NCBI GenBank assembly: GCA_041686955.1
Contig: JAWLCV010000037.1
Location: 1-40,734, forward strand
Source of the DNA: UBA7803 sp041686955
GTDB taxonomy: Bacteria > Pseudomonadota > Gammaproteobacteria > Pseudomonadales > Azotimanducaceae
Direction: 5' to 3'
Length of the DNA: 40,734 bases
In this document: positions 7,761 through 16,311 of the stretch, in pieces
Layout: each line of letters begins with the position of its first letter
How positions within the stretch are numbered: the stretch's first letter is position 1
Position numbers and translations under genes: made by a program
The notes under the pieces: generated by a model
What the model was told of the DNA's origin: nothing
The model's input: the letters and a program-made list of their open reading frames with translations, nothing else
Database searches by the model: none

Positions 7761-8762
7761 TCAGCGCAGCCAGAGCACCGCAGCGAGGGTCGCGGGCGCC
7801 GCGACGAGCCACAGCGCCAGGGCCTGCCAGAGCATCCGCCCGCGAATTCTCCGCACGGTGCCGCGGGTGAGCTCGGTGCCCACCAGGAACAGGGCCGTCA
7901 CCAGCAGTGCGTCGCTGCTCCAGGCCGCCAGACTCGCAACGGTCGACGGGATCTGCAGCCAGGTACCGGCGGCGGCAGCAGCCACGAACAACACGATGAA
8001 GCGAGGGATCCTCACCCCCGGTGACGACGGAGGCGACGACGCGCCGGGGGCGGCGGGACGCCGACCCGGTGGACGTGCGCTGAGGCTCACCGCCAGAGCC
8101 AGGGGAACGAGCCACAGCGTCCGCCCGAGCTTCAGAGTCGTCGCGACCTGGGCGGCCTCGGCCCCGTAGATCTTCGCCGTGGCCACCACCGAGCTGGTGT
8201 CGTGAACAGCCAGAGCAACCCACACGCCGAAGTCGTGCTGCGAGAGCTCGAGCCAGTGGCCTATGGCGGGAAACCCCACCAGCGCCAGCGCGTTCAGAAG
8301 AAACACGATGGCCAACGCAACGCCGGTCTGATGCGGCTGGGCCCGCACGATGGCGCTCAGCGTGGCGATGGCCGTACCTCCGCAGATGGCCGTACCGGAG
8401 CTGACGAGGGCGCTCGCCGGCGCCTCCACCCGCAACAGCCGGCCGAGACCGAAACCCAACGCCAAGGTCGCCACCACGTACACGGCGATGCCACCCAGAT
8501 AGCGAACGCTGAGGGTCCACAGGGTGGTCAGGTCGAGCTCGAGCCCGAGCAGCACGATGGCGGCCTGCAGGCACAGAGCGCCGAGCGCACTGCCCCCCGG
8601 CAACGGCTGGCGGTCGAACGTCAGGACGATGGCGGCGCCGGCGAGAAGCGCCACCGCCGGATTGCCGAGCCACACGAGGAGCGGCGCCGCGCCGATGCCG
8701 AGCAGCAGCGCGCCCACCTCGCGGCCGCCCGCCACGGGCAGCGGCGGCGCGCTACCGGACAC
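7761..8762 (-). CDS. YeiH-family (UPF0324) putative sulfate/sulfite exporter
   Basis: 333-aa polytopic membrane protein of the YeiH/UPF0324 family. About ten hydrophobic segments are visible, with the family signature SSGTAICGGTAIA near residues 121-133 and VHDTSSVVATAKIYG near 187-201. A Pro/Arg-rich loop (about 232-250) splits the two halves. Members are called putative sulfate exporters, but transport has rarely been shown. The start is GTG 8762, 6 nt after the stop of the persulfide-dioxygenase-like gene, so the two form an operon. An exporter of sulfite or sulfate would fit removal of the product of persulfide oxidation; this is a context inference. Confidence 0.88.
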   Translation of the reverse strand: MSGSAPPLPVAGGREVGALLLGIGAAPLLVWLGNPAVALLAGAAIVLTFDRQPLPGGSALGALCLQAAIVLLGLELDLTTLWTLSVRYLGGIAVYVVATLALGFGLGRLLRVEAPASALVSSGTAICGGTAIATLSAIVRAQPHQTGVALAIVFLLNALALVGFPAIGHWLELSQHDFGVWVALAVHDTSSVVATAKIYGAEAAQVATTLKLGRTLWLVPLALAVSLSARPPGRRPAAPGASSPPSSPGVRIPRFIVLFVAAAAAGTWLQIPSTVASLAAWSSDALLVTALFLVGTELTRGTVRRIRGRMLWQALALWLVAAPATLAAVLWLR

Positions 8763-8768
8763 GCGCCG

Positions 8769-9626
8769 TCAAAGGGCGGCCGCCTGGGAGCGCGCGGCCA
8801 GGTGGGGTTCCAGGCGCCAGCCCGGCAGCACGCCGCCGACGATGTTGGCCCGCACCGACGGCACGAGCAGGCGCGGCGGCGTCAGCTCCCGGTCCCGGCA
8901 CTGACGCTGGCCGACGAACTCCGGCTCGGTGACGTCGGCGCGGACCATCCGGTTCTCCCGCTTCTGCTCGGCGATGGTGGCGGAGAACCGGTGCCGGCGC
9001 CCGCCGGGCGCGTAATCGTGACCCACCAGGGTGCGGGTACAGTCCGGCAGCCCGTAGATCTTCTGCACCGAGCGATACAGCGCCCGGGCATCACCGCCGG
9101 GGAAGTCGCAACGGGCGCTGCCGTAGTCGGGCATGAACAGAGTGTCGCCCACGAACAGGAAGCGGTCGAAGTGGTAACTGACGCAGGCGGGCGTGTGCCC
9201 CGGCGTGTGCAGCACCCGCCCGCAGGTGTGCCCCAGGCAGAGCCGCTCGCCGTCCCCGAGCAACCGGTCGAACTGGCGCCCGTCGGTGGCGATGTCGAGC
9301 CCCCAGGCGTCGGCGAAGTGCCGCTGCACGTCCCGGACCCGCTCGCCGATGGCGATCTGGGCGCAGACGAAGCGTTGCTTCAGGTACCGGGCAGCGGTCA
9401 GGTGGTCGGCGTGAACGTGGGTCTCGAGAATCCATTCCACCCGGTAGCCGTTGGCGCTCACCACGTCGGCGATCCGGTCGGCACCGGCGGTGCCGACTTC
9501 GGCGGTATCGGGATCGTAGTCCAGGACCGGGTCGACGATGGCGCAGCAACCCGTGCCCGTGTTCGCCAGCACGTAGCTGTACGACGACGTGGCCCGGTCG
9601 AAGAAAGGATGAACCACCAGCTCCAT
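8769..9626 (-). CDS. MBL-fold persulfide dioxygenase-like protein (ETHE1/Blh type)
   Basis: 285-aa metallo-beta-lactamase-fold protein. The metal motif THVHADH has H70, H72, D74 and H75; further ligands are HTPGHT (about 140) and GDTLFMPDYGSARCDFPGG (D near 159). The set resembles ETHE1/Blh persulfide dioxygenases, mono-iron enzymes that oxidise glutathione persulfide to sulfite, more than glyoxalase II. The C-terminal tail after GHDYAPGG (about 199) resembles Blh proteins of BigR-type hydrogen sulfide detoxification operons. No BigR-like regulator or rhodanese domain is present here. It is followed at once by the YeiH exporter gene. ATG 9626 is the natural start (MELVVHPFFD). Specific substrate is inference from family and neighbour. 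Confidence 0.88.
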   Translation of the reverse strand: MELVVHPFFDRATSSYSYVLANTGTGCCAIVDPVLDYDPDTAEVGTAGADRIADVVSANGYRVEWILETHVHADHLTAARYLKQRFVCAQIAIGERVRDVQRHFADAWGLDIATDGRQFDRLLGDGERLCLGHTCGRVLHTPGHTPACVSYHFDRFLFVGDTLFMPDYGSARCDFPGGDARALYRSVQKIYGLPDCTRTLVGHDYAPGGRRHRFSATIAEQKRENRMVRADVTEPEFVGQRQCRDRELTPPRLLVPSVRANIVGGVLPGWRLEPHLAARSQAAAL

Positions 9627-9728
9627 GAAGATTCCCGAGAATCGCTACGTCCAAGGATAGGCGTCCCCGGGTGGCAAACGGTCCCAAACTCTCCTGAAGC
9701 GCCGGCGTGGTGTGGTAATTCATCCCAC

Positions 9729-9752
9729 GGATATCCGCTTCACGCGGAATCC
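9729..9752 (-). terminator. Stem-loop after the aminotransferase gene, possible terminator
   Basis: On the minus strand GGAT-TCCGC, loop GTGAA, GCGGA-(T)-ATCC can form a 9-bp stem with one bulged T, starting 12 nt after the aminotransferase stop. There is no U tract, so intrinsic termination is doubtful; it may protect the 3' end. It separates the aminotransferase from the persulfide-dioxygenase-like gene 100 nt downstream. Confidence 0.35.
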
Positions 9753-9763
9753 GTCCCACTCAC

Positions 9764-11080
9764 TCAGCCCGTCAGCGCGTCGCCGACGATGTCGAACATG
9801 CGGGCGATGTCCGCCTTCTCCATGACGAAGGGCGGCCCGAACTGCAGCGTGTCGCCGCCGTAGCGGACGTACAGTCCGCGCTGCCAGCAGCGCATGGCCA
9901 CCTCGTAAGGCCGCCGCGCGGGCTCACCGGGATAACTCTCCAGGGTCAGGGCGCCGGCGAGCCCCAGGTTGCGAACGTCCAGCACGTGGGGATGGTTGGC
10001 GAGGCCATGGATGCAGTCCTCGAAGAAGCCGGCCTTCTCCGCGACCTGGCGGTCCAGCTCCTCGGCCTCGAACAGGTCCAGGGTCGCCAGTCCGGCGGCG
10101 CACGCCAGGGGATGACCCGAGTAGGTGTAGCCGTGCGGGAACTCCACCATGTACTCGGGACCACCCTGGTCCATGAACGCCTGATAGATCTCGTCCTTCA
10201 CCACCACGGCGCCCATGGGCACCGTACCGTTGGTGAGCTGCTTGGCGAAGTTGGCGATGTCCGGGGTCACCCCGAAGTACTCGGCCCCTGTCCGCGCGCC
10301 GCAGCGCCCGAACCCGGTGATGACCTCGTCGAAGATCAGCAGGATGCCGTGCCGGTCGCAAACCTCCCGCAGCCGCTGCAGATACCCCTTCGGGGGCGGG
10401 ATCACGCCGGCGGAGCCGGCGAATGGTTCCACGATCACGGCAGCGATGTTGGAGGCGTCGTGCAGCGCCACCAGGGCATCGAGCTCGTCGGCGAGATGCG
10501 CCCCATGCTCGGGCTGGCCGCGGCAGAACGCGTTCTCCGGCAGCAGCGTGTGCGACAGATGGTCCGTCTCCAGGGTGGCGCCGAACAGCTTCCGATTAGG
10601 GCCGATGCCGCCCACGGAGATGCCGCCGAAGTTGACGCCGTGGTACCCCTTGGCGCGTCCGATGAGACGGGTCTTGCTCGGCATGCCCCTCTGCCGCCAG
10701 TAGGCCCGGGCGATCTTAAGGGAGGTGTCCGCCGCCTCGGAACCCGAGTTGACGAAGAAGACCCGGTTCAGGCCGTCCGGCATGAAGTCGACGATGCGGC
10801 TCGCGAGCTCGAAGGCCTTGGGGTGACCGAACTGGAAGGCCGGCGCGTAATCGAGCTCCCGGGCCTGGGCCGCCACGGCATCGGCGATTTTCCGGCGATT
10901 GTGGCCGGCCCCGCAGCACCACAGCCCCGACAGACCGTCCAGCACCCGGCGGCCGTCGGCGGTGATGTAGTGCACCCCCTCGGCGCCCTGGATCATGCGC
11001 GGATTTGCCTTGAACTCGCGGTTCCCGGTGAAGGGCATCCAGTAGCTGTCGAGATCCATCTGATCCGGTGAAACGGACAT
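9764..11080 (-). CDS. Class III omega-amino acid (beta-alanine):pyruvate aminotransferase
   Basis: 438-aa PLP aminotransferase of class III, most like beta-alanine/omega-amino acid:pyruvate transaminases. The N-terminal MDLDSYWMPFTGNREFK block is typical of that subgroup. VNSGSEAAD (about 110-118), IVEPFAGSAGV (about 216), the PLP-ring aspartate D251 in LIFDEVITGFGR and the Schiff-base K280 in NFAKQLTNG are all in place. The frame is open to 11125, but ATG 11080 is preceded at 4 nt by a full GGAGG Shine-Dalgarno sequence (11085-11089), which fixes the start. It is divergent from an MFS transporter. Alternatives within class III, such as putrescine or taurine transaminases, cannot be excluded by sequence alone. 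Confidence 0.9.
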   Translation of the reverse strand: MSVSPDQMDLDSYWMPFTGNREFKANPRMIQGAEGVHYITADGRRVLDGLSGLWCCGAGHNRRKIADAVAAQARELDYAPAFQFGHPKAFELASRIVDFMPDGLNRVFFVNSGSEAADTSLKIARAYWRQRGMPSKTRLIGRAKGYHGVNFGGISVGGIGPNRKLFGATLETDHLSHTLLPENAFCRGQPEHGAHLADELDALVALHDASNIAAVIVEPFAGSAGVIPPPKGYLQRLREVCDRHGILLIFDEVITGFGRCGARTGAEYFGVTPDIANFAKQLTNGTVPMGAVVVKDEIYQAFMDQGGPEYMVEFPHGYTYSGHPLACAAGLATLDLFEAEELDRQVAEKAGFFEDCIHGLANHPHVLDVRNLGLAGALTLESYPGEPARRPYEVAMRCWQRGLYVRYGGDTLQFGPPFVMEKADIARMFDIVGDALTG

Positions 11081-11134
11081 CCTGCCTCCGTGGCGTGACC
11101 TGCAGCCCATTCTACGAGCCGGCACAGGCTAGCG

Positions 11135-11140
11135 TACAAT
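11135..11140 (+). promoter_or_regulatory. Probable -10 element (TACAAT) for the MFS transporter gene
   Basis: TACAAT matches five of six consensus -10 bases and lies 33 nt before GTG 11173. The -35 at 17-bp spacing (CTACGA) is weak, so an activator may be needed. It sits in the 92-bp divergent region between the aminotransferase and the MFS gene. Confidence 0.4.
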
Positions 11141-11172
11141 GCCGAGTTCCGCGCAACGAGAGGGGAGTCGAC

Positions 11173-12540
11173 GTGGCGCAGCAGGATCAGCCTGGCATGT
11201 TCAGCGAGGCCACCCGCAGGTATGCCCTGGGCGTGCTGGTGGTGGTGTACACCTTCAACTTCATCGACCGGCAGATCCTGTCCATTCTGCTCGAGCCCAT
11301 CAAGCAGGAGCTGGCTCTCTCGGACACCCAGCTCGGGATGCTGGCGGGCTTCGCGTTCGCCGCCTTCTACGCGACCCTCGGCATTCCCATCGCCCGCTTC
11401 GCCGATCGCAGCAACCGGCGCAATCTCATCGCCCTGGCCCTGACCATCTGGAGCGGCATGACCGCTCTGTCGGGATTCGCCCAGAACTTCTGGCACCTGC
11501 TGCTCGCACGGGTCGGCGTGGGCGTGGGGGAAGCCGGCTGCAGCCCGCCTGCCCACTCCATGCTGGCGGACTACTACCCGGCGCACCGGCGCGCCACGGC
11601 GCTCGGCATCTACTCCCTGGGGATTCCCGTGGGCATCCTGTTCGGCTTCGTGGCCGGAGGCTGGATCAACGAGTACTTCGGCTGGCGCATGGCCTTCCTG
11701 GTGGTGGGCGTGCCGGGGCTCTTGCTTGCGCTCGTGGTCCGATTCACCGTGCGGGAGCCGGAGCGCGGCATGTCCGAGGGTCACCTCGCGGCCGGCGACC
11801 AGCCCGGCATCGCCGAGACCTTCGGCTACCTCTGGCAGAAACGCTCGTTCCGTCATCTCGCTTTCGGCGGCGCGCTCACCGCCTTCGTCGGCTACGGGGT
11901 GATCACCTGGGTCCCCGCCTTCCTCATCCGCTCCCACGGCATGGGTACGGACGAGGTAGGCACCTACCTCGGCCTCATCCTCGGCATTCCAGGCGGCATC
12001 GGCATCGCCCTGGGCGGCTTTCTGGCGGATCGCTTCGGCGCCCGCGACACCCGCTGGTTCCTGTGGATCGTCAGCGTCGCCATCCTCGCGGGGGTGCCCT
12101 TCGCCATCGGCGTCTACCTGGCCCCGGACGCGTACCTGGCCCTGCTGCTGCTGGTGCTGCCGGTGGCTCTCGGCAACTTCTATCAGGCCACCACCTTCGC
12201 CCAGACCCAGGGGCTGGTGACCCTGCGCATGCGTGCCGTGGCCGCGGCGGTGCTGCTGTTCATTCTGAACATCATCGGCCTGGGCCTGGGCCCTCAGGTC
12301 ACCGGTTTGCTGAGCGACCTGCTGCGTCCCCGGCTCGGCGACGAGTCGTTGCGCTGGAGCCTGCTGATCTGCTCGCTGGTGAACGTCTGGGCCGCCTGGC
12401 ACTACTACGTGGCGGGCAAGCACCTGAAGGCGGACCTGGAGAAAACGGCCCTGGACGAGCAGACGCGCGGAGCGGTCGGGCATACCGACCCGGGATCCGC
12501 CGCCACGCCTCCGGGGGCCGCCGGATCGGCGCGGCCCTGA
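11173..12540 (+). CDS. MFS transporter, spinster-like
   Basis: 455-aa major facilitator with about 12 membrane segments. FNFIDRQILSILLEPIKQEL in TM1 and the following region, the loop 2-3 motif ARFADRSNRRN, and GVGEAGCSPPAHSMLADYYP in TM4-5 are typical of the spinster-like branch (cd17328 type). The frame is open to 11068, but GTG 11173 follows an AGAGGGGAG Shine-Dalgarno sequence and begins just before the first membrane segment, so it is preferred. Substrate is unknown; the divergent aminotransferase hints at an amino acid or organic acid, but this is weak. The C-terminus is a Gly/Ala/Pro-rich tail. It ends 6 nt from the convergent flavoenzyme gene. Confidence 0.9.
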   Translation: MAQQDQPGMFSEATRRYALGVLVVVYTFNFIDRQILSILLEPIKQELALSDTQLGMLAGFAFAAFYATLGIPIARFADRSNRRNLIALALTIWSGMTALSGFAQNFWHLLLARVGVGVGEAGCSPPAHSMLADYYPAHRRATALGIYSLGIPVGILFGFVAGGWINEYFGWRMAFLVVGVPGLLLALVVRFTVREPERGMSEGHLAAGDQPGIAETFGYLWQKRSFRHLAFGGALTAFVGYGVITWVPAFLIRSHGMGTDEVGTYLGLILGIPGGIGIALGGFLADRFGARDTRWFLWIVSVAILAGVPFAIGVYLAPDAYLALLLLVLPVALGNFYQATTFAQTQGLVTLRMRAVAAAVLLFILNIIGLGLGPQVTGLLSDLLRPRLGDESLRWSLLICSLVNVWAAWHYYVAGKHLKADLEKTALDEQTRGAVGHTDPGSAATPPGAAGSARP

Positions 12541-12546
12541 ACGCCG

Positions 12547-13683
12547 TCACCGCAAGCGCAGAAAGTCCACGGGCAGCGACGTCGCGCCGTGCAGCGCCAG
12601 GTCCGCCAGCACCTCGCCCACCACCGGCGCGAATTTGAAGCCGTGCCCGCTGAAGCCGCAGCCGAACGCCACGTTGGCGTGCTCCGGATGCCGATCCACC
12701 AGGAAATGGCCGTCCGCCGACAGGGTGTACAGACACACTCGCGAGCCGGTCATGGGCCCGGCGAGGGCCGGAACGAACGGGGCCACGGCCTCCAGCAGGC
12801 GCCGCAGCTCTTCCGGCTCGACCGGGAGACGGGGTGCGTCCGGGTCCGCAGGTTCTCCCGGGGCATGATGCGCCAGCTTCACCCCCAGTTGCGCCGCCAT
12901 GGCGGCGGGCAGCGCGGGAAACCCGTAGTAGAGACCGGGCCGGTCCGGGCGTTCCACGGCCCAGCAGGGAAAGCGCCCGAGAGCGAACCGCTCCGGCTGC
13001 CGTGGCTGCACCCAGAACAGCGGCTGACGCGTCACCTCGAGGGAGAGCCCCAGCTCCGCGAGCAGCCCCGCGCTCCAGCTCCCGGCCGTCAGCACGAGCC
13101 GATCCGCCATGTACCGGCCGCCGTCGGTGAAGACGCTGATGCCTCCGGGCCCTGCCTCCCAGCGCAGCACCCGCTCGCCGCCGACCAGCCTCGCCCCTCG
13201 CCGCAGGGCCCGCTCCACCTGAGCACGGACACCCCGCTCGGCGAGCAGAAACCCGGCATCCGGCTCCAGCAGGGCAAGGTATCCCGGCGGGCGCCGGAAC
13301 AGCGGGTATTCCCGGGCCAGCGCCGCGTCGTCCAACACCTCCAGCGCCAGGCCATGGGCGGCGGCGGAGCGCAGGGACCCGCTGACCAGGTCGCCGTCCG
13401 GCGAGCCCAAGTACAGGATGCCGGTCGGCTGAAGCAGGAGCTCCCCGGTCTCGCTCTGCAACGCCCGCCAGCCCGCGTACGCGCGCTCCAGCAGCGGCAC
13501 GTAGTCCGGGTGCTCGAAGTAGGCCTTGCGGATGAGCCGGCTGTCGCCGCCGCTCGAGCCGAGGCCGTGGGGAATGCCGTACGCCTCGATACCCAGCACG
13601 TCGACGCCACGCCCGGCGAGCTGATCGAGCGTTGCGGAGCCCATGGCTCCGAGACCCACCACGATGACGTCGGCGCTGGTCAT
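12547..13683 (-). CDS. Monomeric sarcosine oxidase / N-methyltryptophan oxidase-like flavoenzyme
   Basis: 378-aa FAD-dependent amine oxidase of the MSOX/MTOX (SolA) family, oxidising an N-methyl amino acid to the amine, formaldehyde and hydrogen peroxide. The FAD-binding GxGxxG motif is VVGLGAMGSATLDQLAG (8-24) and SSGGDSRLIRKAY follows. C317 in RVCLYT occupies the place of the covalent-flavin cysteine (Cys315 in Bacillus MSOX), and GCGFSGHGFKFAP near the C-terminus is the second flavin signature. ATG 13683 has a strong GGGGAGG Shine-Dalgarno sequence (13687-13693), which decides it over an upstream in-frame start at 13707. Substrate (sarcosine, N-methyltryptophan or other) is not determined by sequence. 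It is divergent from an NSS transporter. Confidence 0.9.
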   Translation of the reverse strand: MTSADVIVVGLGAMGSATLDQLAGRGVDVLGIEAYGIPHGLGSSGGDSRLIRKAYFEHPDYVPLLERAYAGWRALQSETGELLLQPTGILYLGSPDGDLVSGSLRSAAAHGLALEVLDDAALAREYPLFRRPPGYLALLEPDAGFLLAERGVRAQVERALRRGARLVGGERVLRWEAGPGGISVFTDGGRYMADRLVLTAGSWSAGLLAELGLSLEVTRQPLFWVQPRQPERFALGRFPCWAVERPDRPGLYYGFPALPAAMAAQLGVKLAHHAPGEPADPDAPRLPVEPEELRRLLEAVAPFVPALAGPMTGSRVCLYTLSADGHFLVDRHPEHANVAFGCGFSGHGFKFAPVVGEVLADLALHGATSLPVDFLRLR

Positions 13684-13746
13684 TCGCCTCCCCTGTGGAA
13701 GCCGCAACGGTGCCGTTCCGGCCGCCCGAGGTCAACCGACGGACGC

Positions 13747-13774
13747 TTGCTCGCGCGCCGCGCTCGCTTATGCT
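13747..13774 (+). promoter_or_regulatory. Candidate promoter for the NSS transporter
   Basis: TTGCTC (13747-13752) and TATGCT (13769-13774) are spaced 16 bp apart, 28 nt before ATG 13803. The -35 matches three of six bases, the -10 four of six. It is in the divergent region with the sarcosine-oxidase-like gene. Confidence 0.35.
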
Positions 13775-13802
13775 CCAGCGAGCTTTGCCGCACGAGAACG
13801 TC

Positions 13803-15167
13803 ATGACCCCATCGAGCCCCACCTGGAGCACCCGCCTCGCCTTCGTTCTGGCCGCCATCGGCGCCGCGGTGGGCCTCGGAAACATCTGGAAGTTCCCCTA
13901 CATGGCGGGCACCAACGGCGGTGCCGCCTTCGTCGGGGTCTACATCGCCTGCGTGGCGATCATCGCTATCCCGATCCTCATGGCCGAGCTGATGCTGGGG
14001 CGGCGCGGCCGCGGCAGCCCGCCGAGCGCCATGGCCCAGGTGGCCCGGGACTCCGGACGCAGTTCCGGCTGGAGCGCCGTGGGCTGGCTCGGCGCCTGGT
14101 CGGGCTTCCTCATCGTCAGCTTCTACAGCGTCATCGCCGGCTGGGCGCTCGCGTACGTGATGGAGGCGGCGCTGGGACGGCTCCAGGGCATCGATGCGGC
14201 CCGTTCTGCCGCCCTCTTCGACGGCCTGCTCGCGTCGCCCGGCACCCTCACCTTCTGGCACAGCGCGTTCATGGCGGCCACGGTGGTGATCGTGGCCCGG
14301 GGACTGAATCGGGGCATCGAGACCGCCGTGCGGGTGCTGATGCCCGCCCTGTTCCTCATGCTGGTGGTCATGGTGGTCTACAGCGCCATGGCCGGCGATC
14401 TCGCCGCAGGCTGGACGTTTCTGTTCCGCTTCGACCTGCAGGCCGTGAACGGCTCGGTGGTCCTCATGGCCATCGGTCAGGCCTTCTTCTCCATCGGCGT
14501 TTCCATGGGGCTGATGATGATGTACGGCGCCTACCTGCCGGCCGGGGAGCCCATTCCCCGCTACTCGCTGATCATTGCCCTGGCGGACACTCTCGTGGCC
14601 CTGCTCGCGGGGCTGGCCATCTTCCCCCTGGTGTTCGCCCACGGCCTGGATCCGGCGGAAGGGCCCGGACTGATCTTCGTGACCCTGCCCATCGCCTTCG
14701 GCAACATGCCCCTGGGCGCGCTCTTCGGCACCGTGTTCTTCCTGCTGCTGGTGTTCGCCGCCATCACCTCCGCCATCGCGCTGATTCAACCCATGGTGGC
14801 GCGGGTGCAGGAGCATCCGGCCATCACGCCCTTCTCCGGCGCGGTGCTCGTGGGCTTCGCGGCCTGGCTGCTGGGCATCGCCAGCGTGCTGTCGTTCAAC
14901 CACTGGTCCGATGTGGAGCCTCTGGGCTGGCTCCCCGCCTTCGCCGGGAGCACCTTCTACGATCTCATCGACTACTTCACCGCCAACGTGATGATGCCGT
15001 TGGGGGGCATGCTGATCGCCCTGTTCGCCGGCTGGTTCGCGAGCCGAAGCGTGCTCGACGGGGAGCTGGGCGACCTGGGCCGGGGCCTGTTCCGCCTCTG
15101 GCGGCTGTCGGTTCGGGTGGTGGCGCCGCTCGGCATCCTGCTCATCTTCGTGGTCAATCTGACGTAA
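13803..15167 (+). CDS. Sodium-dependent NSS/SNF-family transporter
   Basis: 454-aa, 11-12 TM neurotransmitter:sodium symporter. The N-terminal AAIGAAVGLGNIWKFPYMAGTNGG stretch (about 16-39) contains the conserved GLGNIWKFPY sodium- and substrate-site motif of TM1, and AFFSIGVSMGLMMMYGAYLP belongs to TM6-7. Bacterial members (LeuT, MhsT, TnaT) import amino acids with sodium. ATG 13803 begins 12 residues before TM1; the frame is open to 13695 but that extension overlaps the divergent gene's start. The Shine-Dalgarno sequence is weak. Divergence from a sarcosine-oxidase-like enzyme suggests uptake of an amino acid or N-methylated amine; not proven. Confidence 0.93.
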   Translation: MTPSSPTWSTRLAFVLAAIGAAVGLGNIWKFPYMAGTNGGAAFVGVYIACVAIIAIPILMAELMLGRRGRGSPPSAMAQVARDSGRSSGWSAVGWLGAWSGFLIVSFYSVIAGWALAYVMEAALGRLQGIDAARSAALFDGLLASPGTLTFWHSAFMAATVVIVARGLNRGIETAVRVLMPALFLMLVVMVVYSAMAGDLAAGWTFLFRFDLQAVNGSVVLMAIGQAFFSIGVSMGLMMMYGAYLPAGEPIPRYSLIIALADTLVALLAGLAIFPLVFAHGLDPAEGPGLIFVTLPIAFGNMPLGALFGTVFFLLLVFAAITSAIALIQPMVARVQEHPAITPFSGAVLVGFAAWLLGIASVLSFNHWSDVEPLGWLPAFAGSTFYDLIDYFTANVMMPLGGMLIALFAGWFASRSVLDGELGDLGRGLFRLWRLSVRVVAPLGILLIFVVNLT

Positions 15168-15201
15168 CGCGATTTCCACGCGCGGGGTATGATCGCCGGT
15201 C

Positions 15202-16311
15202 ATGGATCCCGTCTCTCAAGCCGCGCTCGGCGCCGTGGTGGGCCAGGCGGCCGGTCACCGCCGGCTCGGCTATCGCGCTGCCGTGGCGGGGGCGCTGGCA
15301 GGTGCCCTGCCCGACGTGGACGTGCTGTTCTCCCTGGGGGGCGACTACTTCGACCAGCTCGTGCTGCACCGCGGCATCACCCACTCGCTGTTCTTCGCTC
15401 CGGTGGTGGGCCCGCTCCTCGGCGCGCTCGCCTGGCGACTGGAAGGGCACCGCGCCGCACCCCATGACGGCCGCCCGCGCGGCCGGCTCGGCGCCTGGAT
15501 GCTGGTCACCACCCTGGCGCTGTTCTCACATCCCCTGCTGGACTACCTGACACCCTACGGAACCCAGCTCCTGCTGCCGTTCTCACGAGCGCGGTTCGCG
15601 GTGAACGCCATGCCCATCATCGACCCGGTGTACACCGGGCTCCTGCTGCTGGGTCTGGTGGTGGCGGCTCGCTGGCGCAGCCTGCCCGCCGCCCGGGTGG
15701 CCGTGGCCACCCTGGCCATCTCGTGCGCCTACCTGGGGTACGGCGCCTGGCTGAACGTGGCCGCCGAGCGCGAGGCCACCCGCCAGCTCGCGGCCAGCGG
15801 TGTCACCGACGCCCACGTCGCCGCCTTCCCCACCATCCTGCAGGTGCACTACCGCCGGGTGGTGGCCCGCACCCCGCGGGAGGACCGGGTCGGATTCATC
15901 TCCATGTGGCACCCGTGCGAGATCGACTGGTCCGTGGCGCCACGCACCCCGGGCCACCGCATGGTCGAGGAGCTGCGCGCGACACGCGAGGGGCGCATCT
16001 TCGACTGGTTCACCATGGGCTGGGCCCGTTACCGGCTGGAAGCCTCGGACGGCGGCGTGCGCGTACTCGGCACGGATCTGCGCTACGGCTTCACGGGCGA
16101 TCCCGATCGCAGCATCTTCAGCATCAGCGCCGTGGCAGACCTGGCCGGCGGCATACTGCGGCCCGTGCAGGCGGGCAGTGCCGCCGCCGATGCCACGGCC
16201 CAGCGGCTCGCCCTGCTGTTTCAGGAAGCCTACGCCCCGGCCTGCCGGCTGGGAGGCATGGAGACGGATGAGGACTCAGCGCGGCGCCGGGACGCTCCTT
16301 CGGGAAGCTGA
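15202..16311 (+). CDS. YdjM/DUF457-family membrane-bound metal-dependent hydrolase
   Basis: 369-aa inner-membrane protein. The N-terminal half (1-190) has the YdjM (PF04307) pattern: MDPVSQAALGAVVG, LPDVDVLF (D38, D40), HRGITHSLFFAPVVG (H56, H61) and SHPLLDYLTPYGTQLL (about 112-127), which together supply metal-binding residues between about five hydrophobic segments. The C-terminal 180 residues form a soluble domain with no motif I recognise, so it is longer than a minimal YdjM. Function is unknown for the family in general. A TATGAT hexamer (15188-15193) lies only 8 nt before the ATG, so a very short leader is conceivable. The last 36 nt overlap the convergent MFS gene. Confidence 0.8.
   Translation: MDPVSQAALGAVVGQAAGHRRLGYRAAVAGALAGALPDVDVLFSLGGDYFDQLVLHRGITHSLFFAPVVGPLLGALAWRLEGHRAAPHDGRPRGRLGAWMLVTTLALFSHPLLDYLTPYGTQLLLPFSRARFAVNAMPIIDPVYTGLLLLGLVVAARWRSLPAARVAVATLAISCAYLGYGAWLNVAAEREATRQLAASGVTDAHVAAFPTILQVHYRRVVARTPREDRVGFISMWHPCEIDWSVAPRTPGHRMVEELRATREGRIFDWFTMGWARYRLEASDGGVRVLGTDLRYGFTGDPDRSIFSISAVADLAGGILRPVQAGSAAADATAQRLALLFQEAYAPACRLGGMETDEDSARRRDAPSGS

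Noticed and set aside
13643..15550. Long + frame of 635 codons over the NSS transporter
   Set aside because: Out of frame with the clear NSS protein, no membrane pattern, Arg/Gly-rich composition: a shadow frame.
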